Positions 37,122 to 45,465 of a stretch of 64,000 nt of DNA are shown piece after piece. Under the pieces are notes generated by a model, which searched no databases, was not told the origin of the DNA, and was given only the letters and a program-made list of their open reading frames with translations. Position 1 is the first letter of the stretch, and each line of letters begins with the position of its first letter. The stretch is from NCBI RefSeq assembly GCF_004795255.1, contig NZ_SSBQ01000002.1:2437501-2501500 (forward strand). Direction: 5' to 3'. The DNA comes from Streptomyces sp. RKND-216. Lineage in GTDB: Bacteria; Actinomycetota; Actinomycetes; Streptomycetales; Streptomycetaceae. Made by a program: the position numbers and the translations under genes.

Positions 37122-38527
37122 GCAGCGGGGAGGGCGCGCCGGTCACCCGGCCCGTCATCGAGGGCGACGCAGAGGCGAAGGGCACCGGCCGTGGGCCGGA
37201 GGGCTCGGGGGCGGCCGAGAGACGGCCGGAGGGCAAGCGGCTGCACCCGGTAACGCCCTGGCGCCGCACCTGGGCGCCGATCGCCGGCCTGGCCGCCTTC
37301 ACCTTCCAGGACTTCGAACGCACCCGGCAGTGGTTCGAGCAGCTGACGCTCGGCTGGCTGCTGGCGGCGTTCGCCGTGCTGGTGCCGGTCGCCGCCGCGT
37401 ACGGCTTCCTGTCCTGGTGGTACACCAGCTACCTGGTCACGGACACCGAGCTGCGCATCCGCACCGGCCTGCTCTTCCGCCGCACCGCGCACATCCGGCT
37501 GGACCGCATCCAGGCGGTGGACGTCGGCCGTCCGATGCTGGCGCGGATCGCGCAGGTCGCCAAGCTGAAACTGGACGTGGTCGGCGCCGATGCCAAGGAC
37601 GAGCTGGCGTTCCTCGGCGAACAGGAGGCGGTGGCGCTCCGCGCCGAACTGCTCGCCCGCGCCGCCGGGATGGCGCCCGAGGCCGCACCGACGGCGGGCG
37701 AGGCCCCGGCCCGCGACCTGCTGCGCGTCACCCCCCGGATGCTGATCGTCTCAGTGCTGCTGCTGTCCGGCGGCTGGCTGCTGCTCGTGGCTGTGGTGCT
37801 GGTCCCGGCCCTGATCTACACGGCCACCGGCAACGTGTGGCCCGCGCTGGCGGCCGTCCTACCGCTCGCGGGCGCGATGTGGGGCAACACCGCCGGACGG
37901 GTGCTGAAGGAGTTCGACTGGACCGTCCAGGAGTCGCCGGACGGCCTGCGCATCGATCGCGGCCTGCTCGACCGGGCGCACGAGACGGTGCCCCCCGGCC
38001 GCATCCAGTACGTGCGGGTCGTCGAGCCGCTGCTGTGGCGGCGACGCGGCTGGGTGCGGGTCGAGCTGCAGGTCGCGGGCGCCGGGAAGGAGCGCGGCGG
38101 CGTGCTGCTGCCGGTGGCGACCCGGGCGGACGCCGCACGGGTGCTGGCACGCGCGCTGCCCGGCGTGGAGCTGGACGCGGTCGCCGCGGCACTGTCGCCC
38201 GCGCCGCCGCGGGCCCGCTGGTGCGCCCCGTTCTGGTGGCGCTCCTACGCCCACGGCGTGACCGCCACCGTCTTCGCCACACGCAGCGGACGTGTGCGCC
38301 GGCAGACCGAGCTGGTGCCGCACGCGAAGGTGCAGAGCGTCCGCTCCGAACAGGGGCCGTGGCAGCGGCGGCTGGGGCTGGCCGACGTCGCCGTGGACCA
38401 CGGCGCGAACGGCTGGGCGAGGGCGCGGCTGCGCGACGCGGACGAGGCCCGTGCCCTGGTCGCCGCCCAGGCCGAGCGGTCCCGCACGGGCCGGCGCACG
38501 GCCCGCCCGGAGCGCTGGCTGACGTAG
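37118..38527 (+). CDS. PH-like (YdbT-type) membrane protein with repeated PH domains
   Basis: 469 residues, the long partner of the preceding gene. Two pairs of transmembrane helices ([40 protein letters not shown] with the following segment) are each followed by a PH-like domain: [20 protein letters not shown] with [40 protein letters not shown] with [20 protein letters not shown]; and a third, [20 protein letters not shown] with [17 protein letters not shown] 37118 overlaps the upstream stop. Function in this genus is undetermined. Confidence 0.86.
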   Translation: MSSGEGAPVTRPVIEGDAEAKGTGRGPEGSGAAERRPEGKRLHPVTPWRRTWAPIAGLAAFTFQDFERTRQWFEQLTLGWLLAAFAVLVPVAAAYGFLSWWYTSYLVTDTELRIRTGLLFRRTAHIRLDRIQAVDVGRPMLARIAQVAKLKLDVVGADAKDELAFLGEQEAVALRAELLARAAGMAPEAAPTAGEAPARDLLRVTPRMLIVSVLLLSGGWLLLVAVVLVPALIYTATGNVWPALAAVLPLAGAMWGNTAGRVLKEFDWTVQESPDGLRIDRGLLDRAHETVPPGRIQYVRVVEPLLWRRRGWVRVELQVAGAGKERGGVLLPVATRADAARVLARALPGVELDAVAAALSPAPPRARWCAPFWWRSYAHGVTATVFATRSGRVRRQTELVPHAKVQSVRSEQGPWQRRLGLADVAVDHGANGWARARLRDADEARALVAAQAERSRTGRRTARPERWLT

Positions 38528-38532
38528 GCCCT

Positions 38533-38553
38533 GTCCGGCGGATCGCCCCGGAC
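38533..38553. terminator. Weak hairpin between convergent genes
   Basis: GTCCGG (38533-38538) and CCGGAC (38548-38553) with a 9-nt loop occupy the 50-bp gap between the PH-domain gene and the convergent methyltransferase gene. Low stability makes the role uncertain. Confidence 0.3.
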
Positions 38554-38577
38554 CGCACGGGCACGGGCCGGGCGGCG

Positions 38578-39633
38578 TCAGCCGCCGGGCCCGGCCACGG
38601 CGTGAGTCTGCGCGGGGGCGCCGAAGAGGTCGGGCACGTCGACCGGACGGGTCAGCCAGGTGAAGGCGCCCAAGCCGGCGAGGTCCGTGAGCTCCGCCGC
38701 CTGCGAGGCGTCGCGGAGCCCCCGCACGTACGCCAGGGCGTCCGTGGACGCCCTAGACAGGGGCGGTCTTCCGCCGTGCACGCCGAGGTCGTGCAGTGCC
38801 TCCCGCTGGGTGAGCGTGCGCCACGGCCCGCCCGCGGCGGCCGCGCACGCGTCGACGGCGACGTGCGCGGTCAGGTCACGGGCCCCGTCCGGCGCGGGCG
38901 GCACCTCCCGGCCGTCGAGGTATCCGGTGAGCGTGCCCAGCGGCGGGCGGTCGGCCCGGGTGTGCGCGTAGTCCACGGCGACGGCCAGTCCGCGCCGGAG
39001 CGTGCGGACGGCCGACGTCCAGGCGACGTCCCGGGGCAGGCCGATCTCGGCGCGCAGACCCGGCTCGGCGTCCAGCGGCCACCAGCGCCGCAGCCACGCG
39101 GCGTCCTCCTCGGCGACGGGCTCGCCTGCGGACTCCCTCCCCTCCCGGTCCACATGGACGTACCGCACGACGCCCGCGTCGTCCGCCTCGACGACGTCCA
39201 GCGGCACGTTGTCCAGCCACTCGTTCGCGAAGAGGAGTCCGGTGACGGAGCCGGGCGGCGGCAGCACGTGCTGCCAGGCGATGCCGGGGTCCAGCCCGTC
39301 CGGGCGGGGCGCGCGTTCCACGGCCACCCGCCGCAGCCGCCGGGCGAGACCGTGCGGATCGTCCTCCGCCACGGCCTCCGCGACCTGTGCGAGCAGCTCG
39401 CCCCGCCCGGCACCGACGTCGAGCAGGGTCAGCTCGCGGGGCCGGTCCAGCGCCTCGTCGAGGCGCAGCAGCAGCCGTGTCACCGCCCGTGCGAACAGCG
39501 GCGACACGTGGACGGAGGTACGGAAGTGCGCTCCAGGCGCCTCGCGCACGAAGAAGCCGTGCGGTGTCGCGTACAGGCTGTCCGTCATCGCCGTCCGCCA
39601 CCGGCGCGGAGGTTCCGTTTCTGCGTCCGTCAC
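38578..39633 (-). CDS. MidA/NDUFAF7-like SAM-dependent methyltransferase
   Basis: 351 residues. Start WRTAMTDSLYATPHGFFVRE and HFRTSVHVSPLFARAVTRLL match Methyltransf_28 (MidA/NDUFAF7) proteins; the SAM-binding loop is LTLLDVGAGRGELLAQVAEA; LLFANEWLDNVPLDVVEADD and GLAVAVDYAHTRADRPPLGT follow. In mitochondria NDUFAF7 methylates an arginine of the 49-kDa (NuoD) subunit of complex I, and a NuoD-like gene lies 2 kb away; a functional link is speculative. The start is uncertain: GTG 39633 is chosen, GTG 39642 is also possible, neither with a clear ribosome site. Confidence 0.82.
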   Translation of the reverse strand: MTDAETEPPRRWRTAMTDSLYATPHGFFVREAPGAHFRTSVHVSPLFARAVTRLLLRLDEALDRPRELTLLDVGAGRGELLAQVAEAVAEDDPHGLARRLRRVAVERAPRPDGLDPGIAWQHVLPPPGSVTGLLFANEWLDNVPLDVVEADDAGVVRYVHVDREGRESAGEPVAEEDAAWLRRWWPLDAEPGLRAEIGLPRDVAWTSAVRTLRRGLAVAVDYAHTRADRPPLGTLTGYLDGREVPPAPDGARDLTAHVAVDACAAAAGGPWRTLTQREALHDLGVHGGRPPLSRASTDALAYVRGLRDASQAAELTDLAGLGAFTWLTRPVDVPDLFGAPAQTHAVAGPGG

Positions 39634-39751
39634 GCAGCTCACGGTACGCGCGGGGGCGCGGCGCGGGGGCGGGCGGCGCCTCCACCTTGCGGAGTAGGCG
39701 CGGGCCGGAGGATCCGCTTCACGGCTGACCCCGGCACGTGCCCGGCCTGCA

Positions 39752-39757
39752 TACGCT
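39752..39757 (+). promoter_or_regulatory. Candidate -10 for the two-component system
   Basis: TACGCT ends 7 nt before GTG 39765, giving a probable leaderless mRNA for the histidine kinase gene. Confidence 0.4.
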
Positions 39758-39764
39758 GGGTCAC

Positions 39765-41000
39765 GTGCACCGCATCTACGAGTTCGTCCGCCGTCACCCG
39801 ACCTGGGTGGACAGCCTCTGGGCGCTCGTCCTGCTCCTGCCGTCGGCGGTGTGGATCGTGGCGAGCATCGCCGCACCCCCGCAGGCCACCGGAATGGCGG
39901 ACAGCACGGCTCAGCGGATCGCGGCCGTCCCCATCGCCCTGGCGCTGTCGCTGGTGGTCGCGCTGCGGCGGCGCGCCCCGGAGAAGATGCTGCTGCTCGC
40001 GATCGGCACCGGCATCGCCCAGCTGATCACCGGGGTGGAGACCAACCCCGGCGACTTCGCCTTCCTGGTGATCATCTTCACGGTCGCCTCCCGGCACGTG
40101 CGCTGGGCCTCGCGGCTGGCCCTGGTCGGCGGCCTGCTGGCACCGCTCATCGCCACGCTGCGCTGGCCGCCCGAGCAGTCCGCCCCGCAGACCGTGCTCG
40201 GCTGGCTGTTCCTCACCGTGCCCTTCGCCCTGGCCTGGGTGATGGGCGACTCGCTGCGCACCCGCCGGGCGTACTACCAGCAGCTGGAGGAGCGTGCCGC
40301 CCGGCTCGAGAAGGAACGCGAGGCCCAGGCGAAGGTCGCGGTGGCCGCCGAACGGGCCCGCATCGCGCGCGAGCTGCACGACGTCGTGGCGCACAACGTG
40401 TCGGTGATGGTGGTCCAAGCGGACGGCGCCGCGTACGTGCTGGACAGCGCGCCGGAGCAGTCGCGCCAGGCGCTGCAGACCATCTCCGGCACCGGGCGGC
40501 AGGCGCTCGCCGAGATGCGCCGTCTGCTAGGCGTGTTGCGCACCGGCGACGGCGAGCAGGGCCGCGACGGCGACGAGTACGTGCCGCAGCCAGGCGTGGA
40601 ACAGCTCGCCGAACTCGTCGACCAGGTGCGCGGCACCGGGGTGACGGTCAAGTTCGCCATCGAGGGGACGCCCCGCCCCCTGCCCAGCGGCGTCGAACTG
40701 ACGGCGTACCGCATCGTCCAGGAGGCGCTGACCAACACCCGCAAGCACGGCGGCCCGCACGTGGGCGCGAACGTGCGGCTGACGTACGGCGACGGCGAGC
40801 TGGAACTGCTGGCCGAGGACGACGGACGGGGCGCGCAGTCCGAGCTGTACGAGGACGGCGGCGCGGACGGGCTCGGGCAGGGCCTCATCGGCATGCGGGA
40901 ACGCGTCGGCATGGTGGGCGGCAGCCTCCAGGCGGGGCCGCGACCGGGTGGCGGCTTCCGGATCAGCGCCCTCCTGCCGCTCAGGGGCGGAACGCAGTGA
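39765..41000 (+). CDS. Sensor histidine kinase, NarL-type (HisKA_3)
   Basis: 411 residues. About four to five N-terminal transmembrane helices without an extracellular sensor domain (ALVLLLPSAVWIVASIA; FLVIIFTVASRHV; VLGWLFLTVPFALAWVMG among them), a short coiled coil (QQLEERAARLEKEREAQ), HisKA_3 with the phospho-acceptor in ERARIARELHDVVAHNVSVM, and HATPase_c with the N box QEALTNTRKHGG and G boxes EDDGRG and GLGQGLIGMRERV. Membrane-stress sensing kinases have this layout. Start GTG 39765 (VHRIYEFVRRHPTWVD). The response regulator gene follows after 53 bp. Confidence 0.93.
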   Translation: MHRIYEFVRRHPTWVDSLWALVLLLPSAVWIVASIAAPPQATGMADSTAQRIAAVPIALALSLVVALRRRAPEKMLLLAIGTGIAQLITGVETNPGDFAFLVIIFTVASRHVRWASRLALVGGLLAPLIATLRWPPEQSAPQTVLGWLFLTVPFALAWVMGDSLRTRRAYYQQLEERAARLEKEREAQAKVAVAAERARIARELHDVVAHNVSVMVVQADGAAYVLDSAPEQSRQALQTISGTGRQALAEMRRLLGVLRTGDGEQGRDGDEYVPQPGVEQLAELVDQVRGTGVTVKFAIEGTPRPLPSGVELTAYRIVQEALTNTRKHGGPHVGANVRLTYGDGELELLAEDDGRGAQSELYEDGGADGLGQGLIGMRERVGMVGGSLQAGPRPGGGFRISALLPLRGGTQ

Positions 41001-41053
41001 GACCGCGCCCGGCCGCCGGGCTCCGAGGGGGGAACCGTGGGAAAGGGAACACG

Positions 41054-41743
41054 ATGACGACGACCATCCGCGTGATGCTGGTCGACGACCAGGCACTGCT
41101 GCGCACCGGCTTCCGCATGGTGCTGGCCGCCCAGCCGGACATGGAGGTGGTCGCCGAGGCGGGCGACGGGGCGGAGGCGCTCGACGTGCTGCGCTCCCGG
41201 GCGGTCGACGTCGTGCTCATGGACGTGCGGATGCCCAACCTCGACGGTGTCGAGGCCACCCGGCGGATCTGCGGCGGCGAGGGCGGGCCGGGCGCGCCGA
41301 AGGTGCTCATCCTCACCACCTTCGACCTGGACGAGTACGCGTTCAGCGCGCTCAAGGCGGGGGCCGGCGGGTTCATGCTCAAGGACGTGCCCCCGGACGA
41401 GCTGCTGTCCGCGATCCGCTCCGTGCACAGCGGCGACGCGGTCGTCGCGCCCAGCACGACCCGGCGGCTTATCGACCGCTTCTCCACCGTGCTGCCCTCG
41501 GCGGTGGAACAGCCCGTCGCCCGCGAGCTGGAACGGCTGACCGACCGGGAACGCGAGGTGCTGGTGCTCATCGCCCAGGGCCTGTCGAACGGGGAGATCG
41601 CGGCGCGGCTGGTGCTGTCCGAAGCGACGGTGAAGACGCACGTGGGGCGCATCCTGGGGAAGCTGGGCCTGCGGGACCGGGTGCAGGCGGTCGTCCTCGC
41701 GTACGAGACGGGCCTGGTCCGCGCCGGCGACGGGTCCCGCTGA
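41054..41743 (+). CDS. NarL/LuxR-type response regulator
   Basis: 229 residues. Receiver domain with acidic pocket VMLVDDQALLRTGFR, phospho-acceptor Asp in VDVVLMDVRMPNLDGVEATR, Thr in ILTTFDLDEYAFSALKAG and Lys in GFMLKDVPPDEL. C-terminal LuxR HTH: LTDREREVLVLIAQGLSNGE followed by IAARLVLSEATVKTHVGRIL. Partner of the adjacent kinase. The 53-bp gap has a GGAACACG element but no terminator, so co-transcription is expected. Confidence 0.94.
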   Translation: MTTTIRVMLVDDQALLRTGFRMVLAAQPDMEVVAEAGDGAEALDVLRSRAVDVVLMDVRMPNLDGVEATRRICGGEGGPGAPKVLILTTFDLDEYAFSALKAGAGGFMLKDVPPDELLSAIRSVHSGDAVVAPSTTRRLIDRFSTVLPSAVEQPVARELERLTDREREVLVLIAQGLSNGEIAARLVLSEATVKTHVGRILGKLGLRDRVQAVVLAYETGLVRAGDGSR

Positions 41744-41767
41744 CGCGCGGCGGCCGGGGTCGGCCGG

Positions 41768-41785
41768 CGCGGGCGGCGGCCCGCG
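41768..41785. terminator. Stem-loop between convergent genes
   Basis: CGCGGGC (41768-41774) and GCCCGCG (41779-41785) pair around GGCG, with additional outer pairing possible across a bulge. It lies between the response-regulator stop (41743) and the stop of the coiled-coil protein gene (41801). Confidence 0.5.
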
Positions 41786-41800
41786 ACCCGCAGCCCGGTA

Positions 41801-42754
41801 TCAGGGGAGAGCGCCGCGGAGCTCGGTGATGTCCAGGGCGGCACCGTCGGCGAGGTCGACGACCTTGCCCGCCGCGTGCGCCCGGCGGGAGCGGGGAGCG
41901 GGTTCGGGCTCGGCGTCCTCCGCGGTTCCGGGAGAACCGGCGTCGCGGCGCGGCGCCGGGCCCGACGCACGGCCGGCCCCGGCGGGCTTCGCCCCGGCGG
42001 CTCCGAAGAAGTCGAAGCCGCCGCCGGGCCGGCGGGGGTCGGGCGCCGGACGCACCGCGGGAGGCGGCACCGGCACGGCGGCAGCGGCCGGGGATGCCGA
42101 CGTCGGCGGCCCGTCAGCCTCGCTGCCCTCGACGGCCCGGAGCCTCCGCTGCCGCTCCGCGCTGCGCCGCAGATGCCGCAGGGCCTCGCTCGCCTGAAGG
42201 TAGGTCAGCGGTGTCGGGGCTCCCGACGCGCTGCGGTGGTCGGCCGCGCCGGAGGTGAGCGCCGCGCGCACGGGCGCCGCAGCCTCCAGCTCCAGCAGGC
42301 GGCGGCCCTCCAGGGCGCTGGCCCGCTCGGTCTCGGCGTTGGCATACCGCCGCAGCAGCGCAGCGTGCTCGGTGCGGAGGCGGCCCAACTCCGCCCGCCT
42401 GGCGGTGAGTTTCCGCTCCACCGCGGCGCGCAGTTCGCGCGCCTCCTCGAGTGCCGCCTCGTGCTCGGCCTCCCGCTCCTCCGCGCGCCACTCCATGCTC
42501 GCGCGGCGCGCGTCGAGTTCGGCGACGCGACGGCCCGCCCGACGGTCCCAGCGGCGGGTGAGGACGGCGCCGGTCACGGCCGCGAGTGCGGCAGCGGCGG
42601 CCAGGCCGCGCAGCACCACGGTGTCGGTGTCGCCGAGTCCGGCGGGGCCGACGAGCCAGGCGCCGCCCGCACACGCCAGAGCAGCCGCCGCGACCGCCGC
42701 TGGTGGGAGGAGACGGTGCAGTGGCTGCTCATGGCGATGACGTCCACGTGGCAT
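41801..42754 (-). CDS. Membrane-anchored coiled-coil protein
   Basis: 317 residues. Two hydrophobic helices at the N-terminus (PPAAVAAAALACAGGAWLV and LRGLAAAAALAAVTGAVL), then a long charged coiled coil (about 75-150: RVAELDARRASMEWRAEERE through LRTEHAALLRRYANAETERA), then a Pro/Ala-rich linker and a conserved-looking C-terminal tail (HAAGKVVDLADGAALDITEL). No catalytic motif. Layout suggests a scaffold or cell-envelope organiser, which is inference. ATG 42754 follows TAAATT by 7 nt. Confidence 0.75.
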   Translation of the reverse strand: MPRGRHRHEQPLHRLLPPAAVAAAALACAGGAWLVGPAGLGDTDTVVLRGLAAAAALAAVTGAVLTRRWDRRAGRRVAELDARRASMEWRAEEREAEHEAALEEARELRAAVERKLTARRAELGRLRTEHAALLRRYANAETERASALEGRRLLELEAAAPVRAALTSGAADHRSASGAPTPLTYLQASEALRHLRRSAERQRRLRAVEGSEADGPPTSASPAAAAVPVPPPAVRPAPDPRRPGGGFDFFGAAGAKPAGAGRASGPAPRRDAGSPGTAEDAEPEPAPRSRRAHAAGKVVDLADGAALDITELRGALP

Positions 42755-42761
42755 GGCCTGA

Positions 42762-42767
42762 AATTTA
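42762..42767 (-). promoter_or_regulatory. Candidate -10 for the coiled-coil protein gene
   Basis: TAAATT on the minus strand ends 7 nt before ATG 42754, inside a short A/T-rich patch. A CCACGTGG palindrome overlaps the start codon region (42743-42750). Confidence 0.45.
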
Positions 42768-42857
42768 CCGTGTGTGCCCCGCTGTGCGACACCTCACGAA
42801 GGCATTGTTATCGGCCGGTCATCGGTCCGGCGGGCGCGTCCCGTGCGGCCCCGGCGG

Positions 42858-43862
42858 TCAGCCGTCCAGCAGTCCCTCGTCCTCCAGGTAGGTGCGGGCG
42901 ACGTCCTCCGGCTTGCGGCGGTCGGCGTCGACCTGGCGGTTGAGGCCGATCAGGTCCTGCGTGGTGAGCGCAGCGGTGACGCCGTCGAGGGCCTCGGCGA
43001 CCTTCGTCCCGCCCGCGTCCTTCGCGTTGACGACGGGGAGCACGTTGTCGGCGTTCTGGAGGCCTTCGTCGTCCTTCAGCAGCACCAGCCCGAAGTCCTC
43101 CAGGGTGGCGTCGGTGGTGGTGGTGAGCACCATGTCGTTGGTGCCGTTCTTCACCGACTGCTTGGCCTGGGTGGTGCCGACGCCCTTGGGGTCGACCTCG
43201 GAGACGTCGATGCCGTAGGTCTTCTCCAGGCCCGGCTGGCAGAAGGGGCGTTCCACACACTCGTCACCCGCGGCGAGGCGCACCTCGACGCCGGCCTCGC
43301 CGAGGTCGGAGAGAGTCTCCAGATCGTGCTTCGCCGCGAACTCCTTCGTGACGGCGAAGGCGTTCTGGTCGACGGCCTCGCCCGCGTCGAGCACCTTCAG
43401 GCCCCGCTTCCCGGCGAGCTTCTCCAGGGCAGCGACGGTCGTCTCCACGTCGTTGGAGGCCACCGGGTTCTCGGCCGGGGCGTCGGCGCCGTTGACCTGG
43501 GCGTTGAGGAACTCGGCGAGCGTGGCGGCGTATTCCGGCACCACGTCGATCTGGCCCTTCTCCAGCGCCGGCTCGTACAGCTCGCGGTTGGCGACCGTCT
43601 TGATGGTCGTGTCGAAGCCCGCGTCCTCCAGCGCCAGGGCGTAGAGGTTCGCGAGGACCTTGGACTCGGTGAACCCGGCCGAGCCGATCACCAGCGACTT
43701 CCCGCCGCCTCCGTCGGAGGCGCCGCCCTGCTCCTCCAGGCTCTCCCCGCCGCCGCAGGCGGCCAGGCCGGCGGCCAGCAGCGCCACCGTCCCGGCGGCC
43801 GCCGCGGCGCGCGCGCCGCGGCGTGCGCGGGTCCCTCTGGTCGTCCCGATCACGTTCTTCAC
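42858..43862 (-). CDS. Glycine betaine/choline-type ABC transporter substrate-binding lipoprotein
   Basis: 334 residues. Signal peptide with lipobox LLAAGLAACGGG (Cys near residue 36) anchors it to the outer face of the membrane. The mature part is OpuAC/ProX-like: LVIGSAGFTESKVLANLYAL, VANRELYEPALEKGQIDVVP, EYAATLAEFLN, and GTTQAKQSVKNGTNDMVLTT. Ligands of this family are betaine, choline, carnitine or proline betaine. It is the last gene of the permease operon, 49 bp after the second permease gene. GTG 43862 is the start; the ribosome site is weak. Confidence 0.9.
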   Translation of the reverse strand: MKNVIGTTRGTRARRGARAAAAAGTVALLAAGLAACGGGESLEEQGGASDGGGGKSLVIGSAGFTESKVLANLYALALEDAGFDTTIKTVANRELYEPALEKGQIDVVPEYAATLAEFLNAQVNGADAPAENPVASNDVETTVAALEKLAGKRGLKVLDAGEAVDQNAFAVTKEFAAKHDLETLSDLGEAGVEVRLAAGDECVERPFCQPGLEKTYGIDVSEVDPKGVGTTQAKQSVKNGTNDMVLTTTTDATLEDFGLVLLKDDEGLQNADNVLPVVNAKDAGGTKVAEALDGVTAALTTQDLIGLNRQVDADRRKPEDVARTYLEDEGLLDG

Positions 43863-43911
43863 CGTCCATCTGTTCGATATGTGCGAGGCGTCAGCATGCC
43901 ACGGAAGGCGG

Positions 43912-44688
43912 TCAGACGGGCGCCTTCAGCGACTCGCGTTCCGGTGCGGCACCCGTACGGTCGTGACCGTCCTCGTCGGCCGGTTCCCCGCCGCGGCCGT
44001 TCGTACGCGTGCCGCCGCGACGTCCGCGCATCGGGTCCAGGACGCGGCCGAGTGCGATCATCGCCAGTTCGACCAGGAGCGCCAGCAGGGCCACCAGGAC
44101 CGCGCCGGCCACCACCTGGGCGGTGTCGTAGGTGTTGAAGCCGGCGGTGATGATGCGGCCCAGGCCGCCGCCGCCGACCATCGCGGCGAGCGTCGCGGTG
44201 GCGACCACCTGCACGGCGGCCGACCGGACTCCGGTCATCAGCAGCGGGTACGCCAGCGGCAGTTCGACGCGAAACAGCAACTGTCCACCGGACATGCCCA
44301 TCCCACGGGCCGCCTCCACGACCTCCCGGTCGGCCTCGCGCATGCCCACGTAGGCGTTGGTGAGCAGCGGCGGGATCGCGAAGAGCACGAGCGCGACGAT
44401 CGTCGGCAGGTCGCCGCCGCCGACGGTGGCGAGCGGGGTGAGCATCAGCAGCACGAGCACCGCGAAGGTGGGGACGGCACGGCCGACGTTGGACAGGTTG
44501 ATGGCCAGCGGCCCGCCGCGTCCGATGTGGCCGAGCCACACGGCCGTGGGCAGCGCCACGGCCGCGGCGATACCGAGGCAGACCGCGGTCAGGTAGAGGT
44601 GCTCGCCGAGCAGCGCCAGCGCACCGCCGTCGCCGGTCCAGTTGCCGTCTGTCGTCAGCCAGGTCCAGGCTCCCTGGATTACGCCCAT
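43912..44688 (-). CDS. ABC transporter permease (OpuCD-like)
   Basis: 258 residues, BPD_transp_1 fold with five to six helices: ALLGEHLYLTAVCLGIAAAV, VLVLLMLTPLATVGGGD, TIVALVLFAIPPLLTNAYVG, then the coupling EAA-like loop EADREVVEAARGMGMSGGQL and VVAGAVLVALLALLVELAMI. The C-terminal tail is charged and disordered. Starts 3 bp after the first permease gene. Two different permeases in one importer match the OpuC/ProW-W2 pattern of osmolyte uptake. Confidence 0.9.
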   Translation of the reverse strand: MGVIQGAWTWLTTDGNWTGDGGALALLGEHLYLTAVCLGIAAAVALPTAVWLGHIGRGGPLAINLSNVGRAVPTFAVLVLLMLTPLATVGGGDLPTIVALVLFAIPPLLTNAYVGMREADREVVEAARGMGMSGGQLLFRVELPLAYPLLMTGVRSAAVQVVATATLAAMVGGGGLGRIITAGFNTYDTAQVVAGAVLVALLALLVELAMIALGRVLDPMRGRRGGTRTNGRGGEPADEDGHDRTGAAPERESLKAPV

Positions 44689-44691
44689 GGT

Positions 44692-45390
44692 TCAGCCCTT
44701 CCCCGCGGTGGCCCGGTGCCGGGTCCACGGCGTCAGCGCGCGCTGGAGCCAGAGCAGCAGCAGGTCGGCTAGCACGGCGAGCACCACGCAGAGCACGGAC
44801 GCGGTGAGCACCTGTGCCCTGAAGACGGTCTGGAGCCCGCTGTAGATGAGGTTGCCGAGGCCGCCGTAGTCGACGATGGCGCCCACCGTGGTCAGCGAGA
44901 CGGCGGAGACCGTGGCGATCCTTACGCCCGCCATGAGGGCGGGGACGACGAGCGGGAGTTCCACCTCGAACAGCATCCGTCCCGGGCCGTACCCCATGCC
45001 GCGTGCCGCCTCCCGGGCCTCGGCGGGCACGCCGTCGAGGCCGGCCAGGATGTTGCGCACCAGGATGGTGAGCGAGTACAGCACCAGCCCGGTCACCACG
45101 ACCGAGACGGAGAGACCGAAGACGGGCAGCAGCAGCGCGAACATCGCCAGCGACGGGATGGTGTAGAGCACCGTCGTGAGCCCCAGGACGGGTTCGCGAG
45201 CGGCCCGCCAGCGGCGGGCGGCGAGTGCCAGGGGGAAGGCGACCAGCACGGCGAGCACGACCGAGACGGCCGCGATGCCGATGTGCTGGATCGTCGCGTC
45301 GGCGAGTTCTCCGCTGCGGGAGCGCAGGTACTCGGCGCATATCCAGTCGTTGTCTCTGAGGCAGTCCCTCGAGGCCACCAGGGCTCCCAT
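44692..45390 (-). CDS. ABC transporter permease (OpuCB-like)
   Basis: 232 residues. Short N-terminus (DNDWICAEYLRSRSGELADA) then BPD_transp_1 helices HIGIAAVSVVLAVLVAFPLA, YTIPSLAMFALLLPVFGLSV, VVTGLVLYSLTILVRNILAG, the EAA loop PAEAREAARGMGYGPGRMLF, and VLTASVLCVVLAVLADLLLL. I prefer ATG 45390; a start at 45444 would add 18 basic residues and leave only 21 bp to the divergent ATPase gene. First gene of permease-permease-binding protein. Confidence 0.88.
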   Translation of the reverse strand: MGALVASRDCLRDNDWICAEYLRSRSGELADATIQHIGIAAVSVVLAVLVAFPLALAARRWRAAREPVLGLTTVLYTIPSLAMFALLLPVFGLSVSVVVTGLVLYSLTILVRNILAGLDGVPAEAREAARGMGYGPGRMLFEVELPLVVPALMAGVRIATVSAVSLTTVGAIVDYGGLGNLIYSGLQTVFRAQVLTASVLCVVLAVLADLLLLWLQRALTPWTRHRATAGKG

Positions 45391-45465
45391 CCCGTTTCGC
45401 CGGTGCGCGCGCTTTCCGGTCTGTGGGCGGACGTACCCGGACACGCCTCACGATCACCTGTCAGT